Under the pieces are notes generated by a model. The model saw only the letters and a program-made list of their open reading frames with translations. It made no database searches and was not told where the DNA came from. 64,000 bases of DNA from Burkholderia sp. USMB20 (lineage in GTDB: Bacteria > Pseudomonadota > Gammaproteobacteria > Burkholderiales > Burkholderiaceae): positions 372,001 through 436,000 of the forward strand of contig NZ_JTAN02000019.1 in assembly GCF_000949135.2 (NCBI RefSeq). The letters run 5' to 3'. Below are positions 36,338 through 45,675 of this stretch, piece after piece (positions within the stretch are counted from its first letter, which is position 1; each line of letters begins with the position of its first letter). Made by a program: the position numbers and the translations under genes.

Positions 36338-37309
36338 CTGCCCGATGCTGGTGAAGGTCGGCAGCAGCACGCGATACACGTGAATCATCGCCGGCCCGAG
36401 CAACACGCACATCAGCGCCGGGAAGATGCAGAAGATCAGCGGGAACAGCAGCTTCAGCGCGATCTTCGCGGCACGCTCCTCCGCGCGCATCCGCCGCCGC
36501 GTGCGCAGCATGTCCGAGAGCACGCGCAGCGATTCCGCGATGCTCGTGCCGAAGCGATCGGCCTGGATCAGCATCGCGCAGAACGATTCGATATCCTCGA
36601 CGCCGGTCCGCAGCGCCAGGTTGCGCAGCGCGGTATCCTTCGTGAACCCGGAACGCATCTCGAGCAGCAGCAAGTCGAGTTCGCCCGCGACCACTTCGCT
36701 GCGAAAGCGCAGCTCCTCGCTCACCCTCATCAGCGCCGCATCGAGCCCGAGCCCTGCTTCGACGCATACGGTCAGCAAGTCGAGCGCATCCGGGAAGTCC
36801 TCGAAGATCACCTGCTGACGCTTCGCGATCCGGCGCCGGAGGATCACGTTCGGCACGTAGTAGCCGATCCCGGCGAGCGCCACGAGGACGAACGACAGCA
36901 GCATGCGTTGACCCGCGAGGCGGGTCGTGGCGAGCGCCAGCAGCGCAGCGCCCGGCAGCGCCAGCGCGAGTACCGTCTTCGCCGCGAAGTAAAGCGCGCC
37001 CGCGTTCGCATCGCGCCAGCCGGCATTCATCAGCCGGATCCGCAGCGGCGAGTTCTCCCAGCCCTCCTGCGGCAGCGACAGCCGGGAAATCGGTTTCGAC
37101 AGCTCGACGAGTTTCGCGACCCAGTGCGATGTTTGCCCGCCGCCGTCGTTCGCACCGGTGCCGATGCCCACGCTCGCTCCGCTCGCCTGCTGGATCCGGC
37201 GCTCCATGTTGCGCGGTGCAAACAGCAGCATCGCGACCAGCACGCCGCCGGCGACGAAAAGGAACAAGCCGGCCAGCATCACGGTATGTACTACGCTCAG
37301 GTTTTGCAT
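36335..37309 (-). CDS. tadC: Tad pilus inner-membrane platform protein TadC
   Basis: A 324-residue type II secretion F-domain (T2SF) protein. After an N-terminal membrane helix (HTVMLAGLFLFVAGGVLVAM, about 8-28) there are further helices near 110-160. The cytoplasmic F domain contains FPDALDLLTVCVEAGLGLDA, ELDLLLLEMRSGFTKDTALR and VEDIESFCAMLIQADRFGTS, and two C-terminal helices follow (LLFPLIFCIFPALMCVLLGP). With TadB it forms the platform on which the TadA ATPase assembles Flp pilin. The ATG at 37309 is preferred over an in-frame start 24 codons upstream that would overlap tadB. It is the last gene of the locus, 38 bases after tadB. Confidence 0.93.
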   Translation of the reverse strand: MQNLSVVHTVMLAGLFLFVAGGVLVAMLLFAPRNMERRIQQASGASVGIGTGANDGGGQTSHWVAKLVELSKPISRLSLPQEGWENSPLRIRLMNAGWRDANAGALYFAAKTVLALALPGAALLALATTRLAGQRMLLSFVLVALAGIGYYVPNVILRRRIAKRQQVIFEDFPDALDLLTVCVEAGLGLDAALMRVSEELRFRSEVVAGELDLLLLEMRSGFTKDTALRNLALRTGVEDIESFCAMLIQADRFGTSIAESLRVLSDMLRTRRRMRAEERAAKIALKLLFPLIFCIFPALMCVLLGPAMIHVYRVLLPTFTSIGQ

Positions 37310-37347
37310 GACAGCCTCGATTCGGTTCGTGAAGCCCGGGACACGCG

Positions 37348-38325
37348 TCAGACGCGAATGCGGATGATGCGGCGAATCCACAGCAGGCCGAATGCCATCG
37401 ACCCCAGCATCACGCCAACCATCTTGATGCCGGCCGGATCCTCCCAGAGCACCGACAGGAACTCGCGGTTCAACACCGCCATCATGCCCGCGGTACCGAA
37501 CGGCAGCAGGCCGAGGATCCAGGCCGACAACCGCCCTTCCGCGGACAGCACGCGGACCTTGTCGAACAGCTTGAAGCGTTCGCGCACCAGCGACGCGATG
37601 CTGTCGAGCAGTTCGGCCAGGTTGCCGCCGGTCTCGCGCTGGATCAGCACCGCGATCACGAAGTAGCGCAGGTCATGGGCCGGCACGCGCGTGGCGAGGT
37701 TCACCAGCGCATCGTGCAGCGATACGCCGTAATTGATCTCGTCGAACGTGATCCTGAATTCACTGCCCATCGGATCGGGAAACTCCTCGCCGACCATCCC
37801 GAGCGCGCTCGTAAACGAGTGGCCGGAGCGTAGCGCGCGCGCGATCATGTCGCAGACATCCGGCAGCTGGCGCTCGAGCTTGAGCATCCGCCGGTTGCGA
37901 TGCCGCATCACGTACATTACCGGGATGCATGCGGTCAGCAGCGCAATCGGCACCACGATGATCAGCGGCAACACGGTCAGGGTCAGGGCCAGCATCGTCG
38001 CCACCGGGAATGCGGCGCAGAGCGTGACCAGTTTCGCGACCGTCCAGTCGAGCCCGGACTGCTGCAGCAGGAGGTCCAGCGACTGCACGCGCGGCATGCG
38101 CAACAACAGCCGGTCGAACGGCTTCGACTCGTCGAGCATCCGCTTCTTGAGAATCGACAGCCGCTCCTGCTGCACGCTGCCGCCGGCCGACATCGCGCGC
38201 AGGCGCGACTCGATCCGGCGCGCCGCGGCACCGTGGCGCGTGTTCCACCATTGATAGACGCCTTCGATCGCGAGCACGACCGCGACGAAGGTGAGAATCA
38301 CAAAACCGTAAAAGATCGAGTCCAT
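37348..38325 (-). CDS. tadB: Tad pilus inner-membrane platform protein TadB
   Basis: A 325-residue T2SF-family protein. It has an N-terminal helix (FYGFVILTFVAVVLAIEGVY), a middle helix pair (ATMLALTLTVLPLIIVVPIA) and the F domain (QLPDVCDMIARALRSGHSFT, DLRYFVIAVLIQRETGGNLA, MDALVNLATRVP-like segment). GRLSAWILGLLPFGTAGMMA then leads to the C-terminal helices. It pairs with TadC as the pilus assembly platform. The gene lies 33 bases after tadA and 38 before tadC on the same strand. Confidence 0.93.
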   Translation of the reverse strand: MDSIFYGFVILTFVAVVLAIEGVYQWWNTRHGAAARRIESRLRAMSAGGSVQQERLSILKKRMLDESKPFDRLLLRMPRVQSLDLLLQQSGLDWTVAKLVTLCAAFPVATMLALTLTVLPLIIVVPIALLTACIPVMYVMRHRNRRMLKLERQLPDVCDMIARALRSGHSFTSALGMVGEEFPDPMGSEFRITFDEINYGVSLHDALVNLATRVPAHDLRYFVIAVLIQRETGGNLAELLDSIASLVRERFKLFDKVRVLSAEGRLSAWILGLLPFGTAGMMAVLNREFLSVLWEDPAGIKMVGVMLGSMAFGLLWIRRIIRIRV

Positions 38326-38358
38326 GAGGCCTCCCCGGAATCAGACGACCGCGCGTCG

Positions 38359-39726
38359 TCACTTCGTCTCGTAACGCTGCGCCGGGTCGTACAGCGAATC
38401 CGGCAGGTTGATGCCGAACGCCTGCAGCCGCTCGGCGAACTTCGGCCGCACGCCGGTCGCGCAGAAGTGTCCGCGCACCGTGCCGTCGCGATCCATGCCG
38501 GTGCGCTTGAACGTGAAGATCTCCTGCATGTTGATGATGTCGCCCTCCATCCCGGTCAGCTCCTGGATGCTGACGATCTTGCGCTTGCCGTCGGTGAGCC
38601 GGGTGGCCTGAACCACCACCGAGATCGCCGACGCGATCTGCTGGCGCATCGTCTTCGGCGGCAGCGTCAGGCCGCCGACGCTGATCATGTTCTCGAGCCG
38701 GGTGAGCGCATCGCGCGGCGTGTTGGCGTGGATCGTCGCGAGCGAGCCTTCGTGGCCGGTGTTCATCGCATTGAGCATGTCGAGCGCTTCCGCGCCGCGC
38801 ACTTCGCCGAGGATGATCCGGTCCGGCCGCATCCGCAGCGCGTTGCGCACGAGCGTGCGTTGCGTGATCTCGCCCTTGCCCTCGATGTTCGGCGGCCGCG
38901 TTTCGAGCCGCAGCACGTGCGGCTGCTGCAGTTGCAGCTCGGCCGCGTCCTCGATCGTCACGATCCGTTCGGATCGCGGAATGAAGCCCGACAGGATATT
39001 GAGCAGCGTCGTCTTGCCGCTGCCGGTGCCGCCCGACACGAGCACGTTCACTTTCGCCTGGGCCAGCGCATCGAGCAGTTCCGCCATCGGCGGCGTGAGG
39101 CTCTGATAACTCACGAGGTCGTCCATCTTCAGCGGGTTGACCGCGAAGCGCCGGATCGACATCAGCGGCCCGTCGATCGCCGACGGCGGAATGATCGCGT
39201 TCACGCGCGAGCCGTCCGGCAGACGCGCATCGACCATCGGAGTCGATTCGTCGATGCGGCGCCCGACCCGCGACACGATCTTCTCGATCACCTTCATCAG
39301 GTGCGCGTCGTCGTAGAACGTCACGTCGGTCAGCTCGAGCTGGCCGGCGCGCTCGACGTAGACCTGTTTGTACGTATTCACGAGGATGTCGGAGATGCCG
39401 GGGTCGCGCAGCAGCGCCTCGAGCGGGCCGAAACCGAACATCTCGTCGTACACGTCGATCGCGAGCTGGCGCCGCTCGATGTCGTTCGCGAGCAGGCGCT
39501 CCTCGTCGAGGATGCGCGAGATCAGCGCCGAGATTTCCTGCCGGACCTGTTCCTGCGGCAGGCGCGACAGACGCTCCAGCTCGACGCGTTCGAGCACCGC
39601 CAGGTGAATTTCGCGGCGCAGCTTCTGGTAGGCGTTGCGTACCGACGAATGCATCGCACCTGCCGGTTCGGTGCCCGCAGCCTGCGGCTGCGTCCGGTAC
39701 AAGGACATCTGTTCGCGCAATGACAT
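38359..39726 (-). CDS. tadA: Tad pilus secretion ATPase TadA (CpaF)
   Basis: A 455-residue hexameric secretion ATPase of the GspE/CpaF family. The Walker A motif is GGTGSGKTT (K238). ASP-box acidic residues follow in [20 protein letters not shown], and the His-box region is [20 protein letters not shown], then [20 protein letters not shown]. The N-terminal all-helical segment ([20 protein letters not shown]) matches CpaF. It powers extension, and possibly retraction, of the Flp pilus. It lies 19 bases after tadZ and 33 before tadB. Confidence 0.96.
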   Translation of the reverse strand: MSLREQMSLYRTQPQAAGTEPAGAMHSSVRNAYQKLRREIHLAVLERVELERLSRLPQEQVRQEISALISRILDEERLLANDIERRQLAIDVYDEMFGFGPLEALLRDPGISDILVNTYKQVYVERAGQLELTDVTFYDDAHLMKVIEKIVSRVGRRIDESTPMVDARLPDGSRVNAIIPPSAIDGPLMSIRRFAVNPLKMDDLVSYQSLTPPMAELLDALAQAKVNVLVSGGTGSGKTTLLNILSGFIPRSERIVTIEDAAELQLQQPHVLRLETRPPNIEGKGEITQRTLVRNALRMRPDRIILGEVRGAEALDMLNAMNTGHEGSLATIHANTPRDALTRLENMISVGGLTLPPKTMRQQIASAISVVVQATRLTDGKRKIVSIQELTGMEGDIINMQEIFTFKRTGMDRDGTVRGHFCATGVRPKFAERLQAFGINLPDSLYDPAQRYETK

Positions 39727-39745
39727 GATGGTTTCCCCGCAAGAT

Positions 39746-40954
39746 TCACATGGACTTGAGTTTCGGCGTGGCCTTGCGGCCGAACAGCCGGGACATCAAC
39801 GGTTCGCTGCTGGACGTGCCGTGCCTGGTGCGCACGTCCCCTTCGACGATCTGCTTCGCACACGCCTGCAACGCACGCGTGACCGCCGCGCCGCGCGCGA
39901 CGCGCGAGGCCGGATGCCCCTGGTCGAGCGCTTCGCGCACGGTGTCGGCGTCGTCGGGTATCGTGCTGCTGGCGTGCAGGCCGAGCACTTCCTCGAGCGC
40001 GGCGCGGGACCGCTCGCTCGCTCGCGTCATCCGGTTCACCACCAGCCGCAACTGGTCGGTCGGGTAGCCGAGCGACACGAGAATCTCCAGCAGCCGGCGG
40101 CCCGCGCGCACGTGCGGCATCGTGGGCTGCAGCACGAGCTGGATCTGGTCGCTTCGATCCAGCGCGATCATCGACAGCGGATTGATGCTGACGCCGATGT
40201 CGAAGATCACGAAGTCGTAACGCGGCGCCGCGACGCCGAGGATCCATTCGAGCGCGTCCTCGCGCATCTCCGCGGCCTTCACCGGGTCGCCCGCGCCGGC
40301 GAGCACGTGAAACGTCGACGTCACGTGCGCGACGCTCGCGTCGAGAAACGCGCCGTCGAGCCGTTCGATCTGCGCGCACAGCTGCGGCAGCGTCGACGGC
40401 GGCGTCTCGTCGCTGACGAGGAACGCGGCATCCGCGAACTGCTGGTTCAGATCGACCAGCAGCACGCGGCGCTTGTGGCCTTCGGCGATCTCGTACGCGA
40501 CGTTGCTCGCGGCGAAGCTTGTACCCGCGCCGCCCTTGCACGACATGAACGACACGAAGCGCGTATCGTCGCTGTCGCGCCGCGTGCTTTGCGCGGCCGC
40601 GCGTTCGAGCGCGCGGGCGAGCGCCGCGGGGTCGATCGGCCACTGCAGCACGTCGCGCGCGCCGGCGCGCATCGCGTCCAGCAGCACGTGCGGAGCCGCA
40701 TCCGCGGTCACCAGGATACCGGTCAGGCCCGGGTGCAGCCGGCAGATCCGCTCGAGCGCCGACAGCTCGGCCGCGTCGGTCGTCGCGCCGTCGATCAGCA
40801 GGATGTCGAACGAATCGAGCCCGTCGGTTCGATGCTCGATCTGGGACGGCCGTCCGTGCGCGCGCGTCACGCGATAGTGTCCGCTGTCGGTGACCAGGCG
40901 CGCGATCTGCGTGAGCCGGGCGGTATCGTCGGCAGCTACGAGGATATTGATCAT
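39746..40954 (-). CDS. tadZ: Tad pilus localisation protein TadZ/CpaE (MinD-like ATPase with pseudo-receiver)
   Basis: A 402-residue two-domain protein. Residues 1-125 resemble a response-regulator receiver (INILVAADDTARLTQIARLV, DSFDILLIDGATTDAAELSA, VLQWPIDPAALARAL). Residues about 135-390 form a ParA/MinD-like ATPase with the deviant P-loop MSCKGGAGTSFAASNVAYEI and RVLLVDLNQQFADAAFLVSD. TadZ proteins place the pilus machine at the pole. The gene sits between the TadE-like genes and tadA with short spacers (21 and 19 bases). Confidence 0.92.
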   Translation of the reverse strand: MINILVAADDTARLTQIARLVTDSGHYRVTRAHGRPSQIEHRTDGLDSFDILLIDGATTDAAELSALERICRLHPGLTGILVTADAAPHVLLDAMRAGARDVLQWPIDPAALARALERAAAQSTRRDSDDTRFVSFMSCKGGAGTSFAASNVAYEIAEGHKRRVLLVDLNQQFADAAFLVSDETPPSTLPQLCAQIERLDGAFLDASVAHVTSTFHVLAGAGDPVKAAEMREDALEWILGVAAPRYDFVIFDIGVSINPLSMIALDRSDQIQLVLQPTMPHVRAGRRLLEILVSLGYPTDQLRLVVNRMTRASERSRAALEEVLGLHASSTIPDDADTVREALDQGHPASRVARGAAVTRALQACAKQIVEGDVRTRHGTSSSEPLMSRLFGRKATPKLKSM

Positions 40955-40975
40955 GACTGTGCCTCGTCGGTTCGA

Positions 40976-41419
40976 TTATTGACAGGCGCTTCCGCCCGTC
41001 GACGAATTCAGGCTTTCCCGCGACAGCGTGGTGGTGAACGACGGCATCGTGATCGCGACGTTCGCGATCGGAATCATCGTCCTGACCGTCACGTTGGTGA
41101 TGCTGACCGTCACGAACGAACAGGAGCTCACGTCGCAGCCCGACGGCGTGTAGCTCACCGACACGTTCGCGTTCGACAGCATCGGCATCAGCGACTTCAC
41201 GCGTTTCGCAACGCCGGCGGCGTTCACGTCGCAGACGATCGCCGTGCGTGCGCCGAGCCGGAGGGCCTCGGTCGCGGTGTTCCAGTAGAACAGCACGCGC
41301 CCGAATTCGAAGATGCCGATCAGCAGCATGATCAGGATCGATGCGATCAGCGCGAACTCGACGATCGTGGCGCCGCGTTGGGCGCCACGGCGCGACAGCG
41401 GAAAGGGGCGCGCGTTCAT
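40976..41419 (-). CDS. TadE-like minor pseudopilin (second copy)
   Basis: A 147-residue TadE-family protein. A short basic N-terminus (MNARPFPLSRRGAQRG) is followed by the signature ATIVEFALIASILIMLLIGI and FEFGRVLFYWNTATEALRLG, then an extracytoplasmic domain with several cysteines (VCDVNAAG, SGCDVSSCSF) ending in GGSACQ. The TadE-type motif VEFAL suggests prepilin-peptidase processing. Its ATG overlaps the stop of the preceding tadE by four bases, so the two pseudopilins are translationally coupled, as in tadE/tadF pairs. Confidence 0.85.
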   Translation of the reverse strand: MNARPFPLSRRGAQRGATIVEFALIASILIMLLIGIFEFGRVLFYWNTATEALRLGARTAIVCDVNAAGVAKRVKSLMPMLSNANVSVSYTPSGCDVSSCSFVTVSITNVTVRTMIPIANVAITMPSFTTTLSRESLNSSTGGSACQ

Positions 41420-41949
41420 GACACTTGCCTCATCACGGTGACGATGTTGCCGAAGGTGATCGAGGACAGTCCCGGGTAGGCCGGAATCGGCTGGTACTGG
41501 TAACCCTTCACCTTCACCTCGACGATGTTGATGCTGCCGGTCGCCGTGCCGCTTGCCGCGTTGTTGGTCGAGTCGTACGTCGGCAGGTTCGCGAACTGCG
41601 ACGGGTCGGACGCGTCGGCGCAATCGGGCGAATGCGCGGCGTCGCAGACGATCACCATCGACGTCGTGAGCCCCGGCACCAGCTCGGTGCCGGCGGAGCC
41701 GCAGGTGGTGCTGCCGTACACGACGAGGCACTGCGCCGCCGCGAGCGGATACGCACTGTCGGTCGGCAGATAGACCGACAGGTAGCGCGCCGCGTCGCGC
41801 GTCGCCTTGGTAATGGTTTCGTACTGGTAGATCGCGCGGCCGAACTCGGCCACGCCGGTCGCGAGCAGGATCATCGGCATCAGCACGAGCGCGAATTCGA
41901 CCGCGGCGACACCGCGCATGCGTGACCGGCGAATCGGGAGCCTTTTCAT
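41416..41949 (-). CDS. tadE: TadE-like minor pseudopilin
   Basis: A 177-residue protein with the TadE signature GVAAVEFALVLMPMILLATG followed by VAEFGRAIYQYETITKATRD. The mature region is periplasmic with several Cys (CLVVYGSTTCGSAG, VCDAAHSPDCADAS). TadE-type proteins are processed by the prepilin peptidase and are needed for Flp pilus assembly. It lies 13 bases after the TadG-like gene and overlaps the next pseudopilin gene by four bases. Confidence 0.9.
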   Translation of the reverse strand: MKRLPIRRSRMRGVAAVEFALVLMPMILLATGVAEFGRAIYQYETITKATRDAARYLSVYLPTDSAYPLAAAQCLVVYGSTTCGSAGTELVPGLTTSMVIVCDAAHSPDCADASDPSQFANLPTYDSTNNAASGTATGSINIVEVKVKGYQYQPIPAYPGLSSITFGNIVTVMRQVS

Positions 41950-41962
41950 GATCGCGTCTCCT

Positions 41963-43234
41963 CTATTGAACGAGCATCGGCACCTTGATGCCTGCCGGGC
42001 TGCCGCTGCCCGGCAGGCCGTGCGTCGCGCACGGCGTGGTGCCGGAGGCCGTCGAGCCGAGGTATTCGAGGTGTGCCACGATCCCGCCGGAGCCTGGGCT
42101 GAACGGCAGCGGATCGAGCATCAGCACACAGTCCCACTGCGTGACGTGCAGCTTTTTGCTTGCCCCGTTCAGCGTCGAGCAGTCGCCCTCGGGGGCAAGC
42201 GCGACCCGGCGGTCGCCGCCATACGTCTGGTAGTTGCCGGCCGTAGCGGTCCCGTTGGTCGCGATGCCGCTGCCGGCGGGCGGCGTGCCGTCGCCCTGGT
42301 ACGACTTGAAGCTCGCGCGATCGAGCACGAACTGCGCGTAGGCGTCGCCGACGATGCCCGCGGTTCCCGGCGGCCCGTAGTTCGGGCCGACGTATGCATA
42401 GCCGGTGAAGTCCGGCTGTCCGCTCGAGCCGTTGGCGCCGTTCGTGTAGATGCCGAAGCGGGTATTCCAGGCGCGCAGCGACGCGGACTTCAGGCCAGTC
42501 GAACCAAGGTCGGGCGGCGACGTGATGCTGCAGGTATTGCCGGACAGTTCGCTGGCGATGGTCGGCTCGTTCGTCGAGCCGTCGAGCGCCGCCCAGCCGA
42601 AGTTGCCGGGCCCGTATGTCGTCGACGAACCGGACAGCGACGAGATCCAGTCGCCGACCTTGTACGGCGTGGCGGCCGCCGCGCGGCACACGAACACCGG
42701 AATCGCACAGGTCGTCTGCCCGGCGCCGACCGTCGCGATCGCGCTCGCCGCGACCTGGGCCGCGTTCGCGACCTGCACGCCGGGAATCGTGTTGAGCACC
42801 TCGATGAACCAGTGCGCGATGTTGCTCAACTGCGCGGTGCACTTCACGTACTTGATGTTCGCCGGCGTGGTGACCGCCGTCTTGGTCAGGAACGGATTGG
42901 TCAGCGAATCGCTGAACGTGACGTTCGAATCCGTCTGCATCTGTACCGCGTTCTGCTGAAAGAACGCGAAATTCGAGTGGCCGGCGGCGATGCCGTCCGC
43001 TTCCGAGACCTGCAGGCTGATGGCCGACGTAAGGTCGCGCGCAGCGGACAGCGCGCATGCGTCGGCGCTGTTCTGCAGTTCGCTGCGCGTGACGTACAAC
43101 TTGCCGAGGTCCAGCGCGAGACCGACGAACCCGATCATCACCGCCAGTGCGAGACCGACGATGATCGCGACGGCGCCTCGCTGGTGATGCATACCGCGAC
43201 GCGTGAGATTCGGATGACGAGCTGCGCTGGACAT
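41963..43234 (-). CDS. tadG: TadG-like Flp pilus assembly protein
   Basis: A 423-residue protein with the TadG_N signature near the N-terminus: HQRGAVAIIVGLALAVMIGF then VGLALDLGKLYVTRSELQNS and ADACALSAARDLTSA. One membrane helix anchors a large periplasmic domain with multiple Cys (VKCTAQLSNIAHWFIEVLNT, TTCAIPVFVCRAAAATPYKV). No von Willebrand MIDAS motif is obvious in the remainder, so it belongs to the DUF2134-type group. It follows the small lipoprotein gene after 27 bases. Confidence 0.85.
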   Translation of the reverse strand: MSSAARHPNLTRRGMHHQRGAVAIIVGLALAVMIGFVGLALDLGKLYVTRSELQNSADACALSAARDLTSAISLQVSEADGIAAGHSNFAFFQQNAVQMQTDSNVTFSDSLTNPFLTKTAVTTPANIKYVKCTAQLSNIAHWFIEVLNTIPGVQVANAAQVAASAIATVGAGQTTCAIPVFVCRAAAATPYKVGDWISSLSGSSTTYGPGNFGWAALDGSTNEPTIASELSGNTCSITSPPDLGSTGLKSASLRAWNTRFGIYTNGANGSSGQPDFTGYAYVGPNYGPPGTAGIVGDAYAQFVLDRASFKSYQGDGTPPAGSGIATNGTATAGNYQTYGGDRRVALAPEGDCSTLNGASKKLHVTQWDCVLMLDPLPFSPGSGGIVAHLEYLGSTASGTTPCATHGLPGSGSPAGIKVPMLVQ

Positions 43235-43261
43235 GGCGTTCTCCCTGAGCTTGCCTGCGTG

Positions 43262-43558
43262 TTACTGCGCCGACTTGCCGATCCCGATCACGAATGCATT
43301 GGCTTTCGGCTCGGGCTGCTTGAACGACTTTTCATAGTTGTCGAGTGCGGACGCGGCGGCGCTGCCGTTGACCCCCGGGTTCGATGCCGCGTGTTCGGCG
43401 GCATGCGGATCGATGATCTGGGCTTGCGTGACGGCGCGGACCGAATCGCCGAAGCGGGTGTCCCACACCGGCGTCGACGACATGCAGCCGGCGAGCGCGA
43501 ACGCGAGCGGGACGGCGAGCGCCGCGCGGCGCACGAATACGAGGTAGGCGGATTTCAT
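43262..43558 (-). CDS. Small Tad-locus lipoprotein
   Basis: A 98-residue lipoprotein. The signal peptide MKSAYLVFVRRAALAVPLAF ends in the lipobox ALAGCMSS, so the mature protein would be about 73 residues, acylated and periplasm-facing or outer-membrane-bound. GGGAAG precedes the ATG. In other Tad loci a lipoprotein (RcpB/TadD class) helps the secretin; this one is far shorter than TadD and has no TPR. The secretin frame runs open straight into it because of upstream frameshifts, but its own start, ribosome site and signal peptide show that it is a separate gene. Confidence 0.75.
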   Translation of the reverse strand: MKSAYLVFVRRAALAVPLAFALAGCMSSTPVWDTRFGDSVRAVTQAQIIDPHAAEHAASNPGVNGSAAASALDNYEKSFKQPEPKANAFVIGIGKSAQ

Positions 43559-43578
43559 GAGCTTCCCCTTGAATGGCT

Positions 43579-45562
43579 TCAACGATCGGTGGACTGGCGT
43601 TCCGTGCCCGCCCGCGCGACCTGCGCGTGCGCGGCGGCCTGCAAGCTGTGCGTCGAACGCGGCGCAGGTATTGCCGGCGCGGCGGAACCGGCGGCCGCGA
43701 GACGCGCGGCAGCCGCTTCGATGCGCGCGATCCGCGCCGGTGGCCCGGGGCCGCATCGGCCTGCGGCTGCGACTGCTGTTGCGGCTGCGACTGCGGTTGC
43801 TCTTGCGGCTGCGCGGCCGGCGCCGGTTCGGCGTCACCGCTCCTGCCGCGTCGCCGCCGCGGCCTTCTCGGCTGCGCCGGCACCGGCGCCGGTGCATCGG
43901 CGGGCTGCGGCGCACGCGGGTGCGGCAGTGCGGCGGCCGGTGCGGCCGGCTCAGCCGATGCGGCCCGGAGCAGTGCGGGAGCCGGCGTCTGCGGTGCATC
44001 CATCGCGCCGCTCGCCGTTGTGCGCCCGCCCGGCGGACACCCTTGCGGCCTTCCATGTTGCCGGTCGCATACACGTCGGCTTCGTTCGGCTTCGAGAAGC
44101 TGTCGGTCGGCAGCGGCACGTCGGCGGTCTGCAGCGGCCTCACCAGGTGCGGCGTGATCACGAAGATCAGTTCGGTGCGATCCTGCTGGAACGACGTGCT
44201 GCGGAACAGCGCGCCGAGCACCGGTACTTCACCGACACCCGGGATCGCCTTCAGCGCACCGGTCCCGTTGTCCTTGATCAGCCCGCCGATCGCGAACGAC
44301 TCTCCGTCGCCCATCTGGACCGTCGTCGACGCGCGCCGCGTCGTGATCAGCGGCAGGATCGACGTGCCGCCGATGTTGGACGCGCTCAGCGTCACGCCCG
44401 TCTGCGACAGTTCGGACACTTCCGGCGCGACCTTCAGGCTGATCCTGCCGTTCCCGAGCACCGTCGGCGTGAACTTCAGCGCGACGCCGAATTCCTCCTC
44501 CTGCAGCGTGATCGACGACGTGCCATTGCCGCTGCTTTGCGGCACCGGGATGAAGATCCTGCCGCCGGCGAGGAACGTCGCCTCCTGGCCGCTGATCGTC
44601 ACGAGATTCGGTTCCGCGAGGATCTTGACGAGGTTGTCGGTGTTCTGCACATCGGCCGCGATGCTGAACGGCCTGTTGTTCGCCTTGTTGAACACCGCGC
44701 CGCTTGCGACGCCCGCGAGCAGGTTGCTGACGAGCGCGCCGCTCCACGAGCCGAAGCCGCCCTGGATGTTGAACGCGCTGCCCATCTGGTTGATCAGCGT
44801 CTTCGACACTTCGGCGACCTTCACCTCGAGCATCACCTGCTGCGGCGACGTGACGGCCAGCATGTTCAGCACGCCGGCGCCCTTGCCGCCGCCGTCGCCG
44901 GCGCTGTCGCTGTACGCACGGGCGATCTGCACCGCCTGCTGCGCGGCCTGCGAGTTCGATACGTTGCCCGCCAGCACGATCGTGCCGGCGGCGGTCGATA
45001 CGTGAATGTCGTGTTCGTTCGGCATCAGCTGCATCAGCGACGCCTGCAGGCCGCCGGCGTCCGCGCCGACCGCCACGTCGATCACGCGGCACGCACCGCT
45101 GCGCCCCTGCACGATCATGTTGGTCGTGCCGACCGACAGCCCGAGGATGTACAGCGTCTGCGGCGACACCATCGTCGCCTGCGCGACGGCCGGGTTGCCG
45201 ATGGTCCGGTTGCGGACCGGCTCCGGCATCGGCACCAGCAGCGACTTGCCGAGCGGCACGCTGACGCTGGTCGACTCGCGTACCGCGCCCACGCAGTTCG
45301 GCCCGCGCAGCGGCCCCGGCGCCGCGGCGGGCGCGGCGGCCGGAGTCGGCGTCATGCTGATCGTCATCTGCATCGGCCCCTTGGCGGCCGCCGCCGGCGC
45401 GGCGGCACCGCCCTTCATCAGCGCGGCCGATTCGGCGGCTTCCTGGGCCAGTGCGCTGTATACGGTCAGCGTTCCGGCACAGAGGATCGCGGCCATCATC
45501 GCGCCCCGTGCGATACGCGTGCGCACCGGGCCGGTACCTGAATGTTGCGGATTGATCTTCAT
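43579..45562 (-). CDS. rcpA: Tad pilus outer-membrane secretin RcpA (CpaC) with frameshifted C-terminal tail
   Basis: The first about 507 codons encode a normal secretin: signal peptide (MMAAILCAGTLTVYSALAQE), a pilus N domain (SVPLGKSLLVPMPEPVRNRT, IYILGLSVGTTN-type strand), a BON-like segment (HDIHVSTAAGTIVLAGNVSN) and the secretin domain (QVMLEVKVAEVSKTLINQMG to TELIFVITPHLVRPL). After NMEGRKG the main frame turns Arg-rich. Plausible coding continues in the other two frames: GGRTTASGAMDAPQTPAPAL in one; RIARIEAAAARLAAAG, ending with a stop at 43579-43581, in the third. So several one-base indels seem to have hit the low-complexity tail. The secretin core should still be intact. Confidence 0.85.
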
Positions 45563-45675
45563 TTCGTCTGATCCCCCGAGTGACCGGCGAGGCGCCGGTT
45601 GTCGACTTTCAAGGCCGCCGTGCCCTGACGGCGGCCGATCTGGTTAATGTGGTTATTTGCACGTGTTCTACGAAT

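Noticed and set aside
41918-45541. Plus-strand open frame of about 1200 codons opposite the Tad secretin and TadE/TadG genes
   Set aside because: It is the complement of well-recognised coding sequence. The composition is Arg-rich and low-complexity, and no start context is present.
43262-45562. A single 766-residue secretin-lipoprotein fusion
   Set aside because: The C-terminal 98 residues have their own start, ribosome site and lipobox. The join is an Arg-rich stretch caused by frame loss, so two genes are more likely.
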